DNA of 63,029 nucleotides from a virus. This document shows positions 62,531 through 63,029 of this stretch, piece by piece; within the stretch, counting starts at the first letter, position 1; every line of letters starts with the position of its first letter. The notes below the pieces were generated by a model. That model did not search any database. It was not told the origin of the DNA and saw nothing but the letters and a program-made list of their open reading frames with translations. The position numbers were made by a program, and so were the translations under genes. Where the stretch lies: the IMG/VR virus record IMGVR_UViG_3300017745_000004, positions 1 through 63,029 of that record; one strand, written 5' to 3'.

Positions 62531-62906
62531 GAAGCCACCGCCTCATCCAGACGAGCAGCTTCGGATTGTCGCGGAACAGCGAGACCAGGCCCGCCTCGAA
62601 GCCGAGAACGATCTGCTCTTCACGATCCTCTTTATCCCGCTTCAGTCTGCCGAGCCCGTGGTTGTCGAATATGACGTGCAGGCATTCATGCAGCACTATT
62701 CCGACGCCGTGACCGGGGCTCGTTAGGTTTCTCGGCCAGATGTTGATCTGGCTGTACTCGAAATCGGCTTGACCGTACTTGTCGTCCGCTCCATCTCGGA
62801 TGCAGATCGTCCAATCGTAGGCACCGATCTTGATGGTCTTCGGTAGTTCGTTGACGCAAGCGTCAACACCGCCCCGGCGACGAGGCGAATGCGACGTGTT
62901 TGCCAT
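62523..62906 (-). CDS. zinc metallopeptidase-like protein, 127 aa
   Basis: HECLH in VLHECLHVIFDNHG (about 70-83) is an HExxH-type site, with a further Glu (E95-E96) as possible third ligand. Related small peptidases are frequently found next to phage terminases, with no known substrate; ImmA-like repressor cleavage is one idea. Start ATG 62906 with TTTGGAG before it. It is the first gene of the leftward late arm, 23 bp from an operator. Confidence 0.72.
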   Translation of the reverse strand: MANTSHSPRRRGGVDACVNELPKTIKIGAYDWTICIRDGADDKYGQADFEYSQINIWPRNLTSPGHGVGIVLHECLHVIFDNHGLGRLKRDKEDREEQIVLGFEAGLVSLFRDNPKLLVWMRRWLHG

Positions 62907-62928
62907 GTTCGGGGGCTCCAAAGGGGGT

Positions 62929-62947
62929 GTTAGGTGACGTTTCTCAC
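62929..62947. promoter_or_regulatory. operator before the packaging/late arm
   Basis: GTTAGGT-N5-TTCTCAC, with a perfect left half and a diverged right half. It lies directly upstream of the leftward metallopeptidase-terminase start, so the repressor may also shut the late arm at its head. No clear -35/-10 pair is visible. Confidence 0.58.
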
Positions 62948-62975
62948 GCGTGAGGCGCATAGCTCGCGGGGGCGA

Positions 62976-63029
62976 CCCGTGCGATCAAGAGTGAGCAAAT
63001 TCGCTAAAACGTTGCCGACTTTCGGGGGC
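62976..63029. repeat. terminal direct repeat, right copy
   Basis: Identical to positions 1-54. Joining the ends makes one continuous intergenic region of about 560 bp between the leftward gene at 62906 and the rightward gene at 441. Confidence 0.9.

Overview
The window is the complete or near-complete genome of a temperate tailed bacteriophage. The first 54 bases recur exactly as the last 54, as in a circular contig closed by assembly overlap. A tyrosine integrase, an excisionase-like protein, a short XRE repressor and an attP core copied from the 3' half of a tRNA-Lys gene show that it can integrate. The host is probably an alphaproteobacterium, judging from high GC, a GapR-like (DUF2312-type) protein, a DUF6456-like protein and a TIGR02594-type hydrolase. 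This host call is inferred from family resemblance only.

Layout. (1) 441-3613, plus strand: a block of small genes of unknown function, seemingly lower in GC than the rest. It is divided by three full hammerhead ribozymes, each starting on the last base of a stop codon, and closed by a double-hairpin terminator. (2) 3614-4483: non-coding, with long inverted repeats. (3) 4484-16843, minus: a ParA-like ATPase, an isolated gpZ-like tail protein, a dNMP kinase-like protein, small membrane proteins, a primase-polymerase/helicase, a basic protein and a DUF932 protein. Within this arm, 8110-8656 is non-coding and packed with two families of 7-bp repeats, a good replication-origin candidate. (4) 17031-33037, plus: RuvC-like nuclease, SNF2 helicase, cupin, DUF2800 nuclease, DUF2815 ssDNA-binding protein, GapR-like protein, adenine methylase, family A DNA polymerase, ECF-type sigma factor, a multidomain MazG-like protein, Xis and integrase, followed by attP. 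(5) 33307-35404: small accessory genes and the repressor. (6) 35634-62906, minus: the late region read leftward. It has a lambda-type head (metallopeptidase, TerS, TerL, gpW-like, portal, protease/scaffold, gpD, gpE) and a Mu-type contractile tail (DUF2635, sheath, tube, frameshifted chaperone, tape measure, gpN, gpP, gp45, gp46, gpJ, gp48-like, two fibres). Lysis genes (holin, SAR endolysin, Rz/Rz1) follow. Beyond a terminator lies a separately promoted pair: an HTH-metallophosphoesterase and a secreted hydrolase.

Control. A 19-bp dyad, roughly GTNAGGT-N5-ACCTNAC, occurs about 16 times, always at the head of a non-structural transcription unit or at the repressor and packaging promoters. It is often coupled to a -35 region reading ATTTAATTGAC. 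This looks like a repressor regulon spread over the whole genome. The most striking system is the ribozyme-punctuated operon at 441-3536. Self-cleavage there would cut one transcript into four mRNAs, each with hairpin-capped ends, and each ribozyme overlaps the stop codon of the gene before it.
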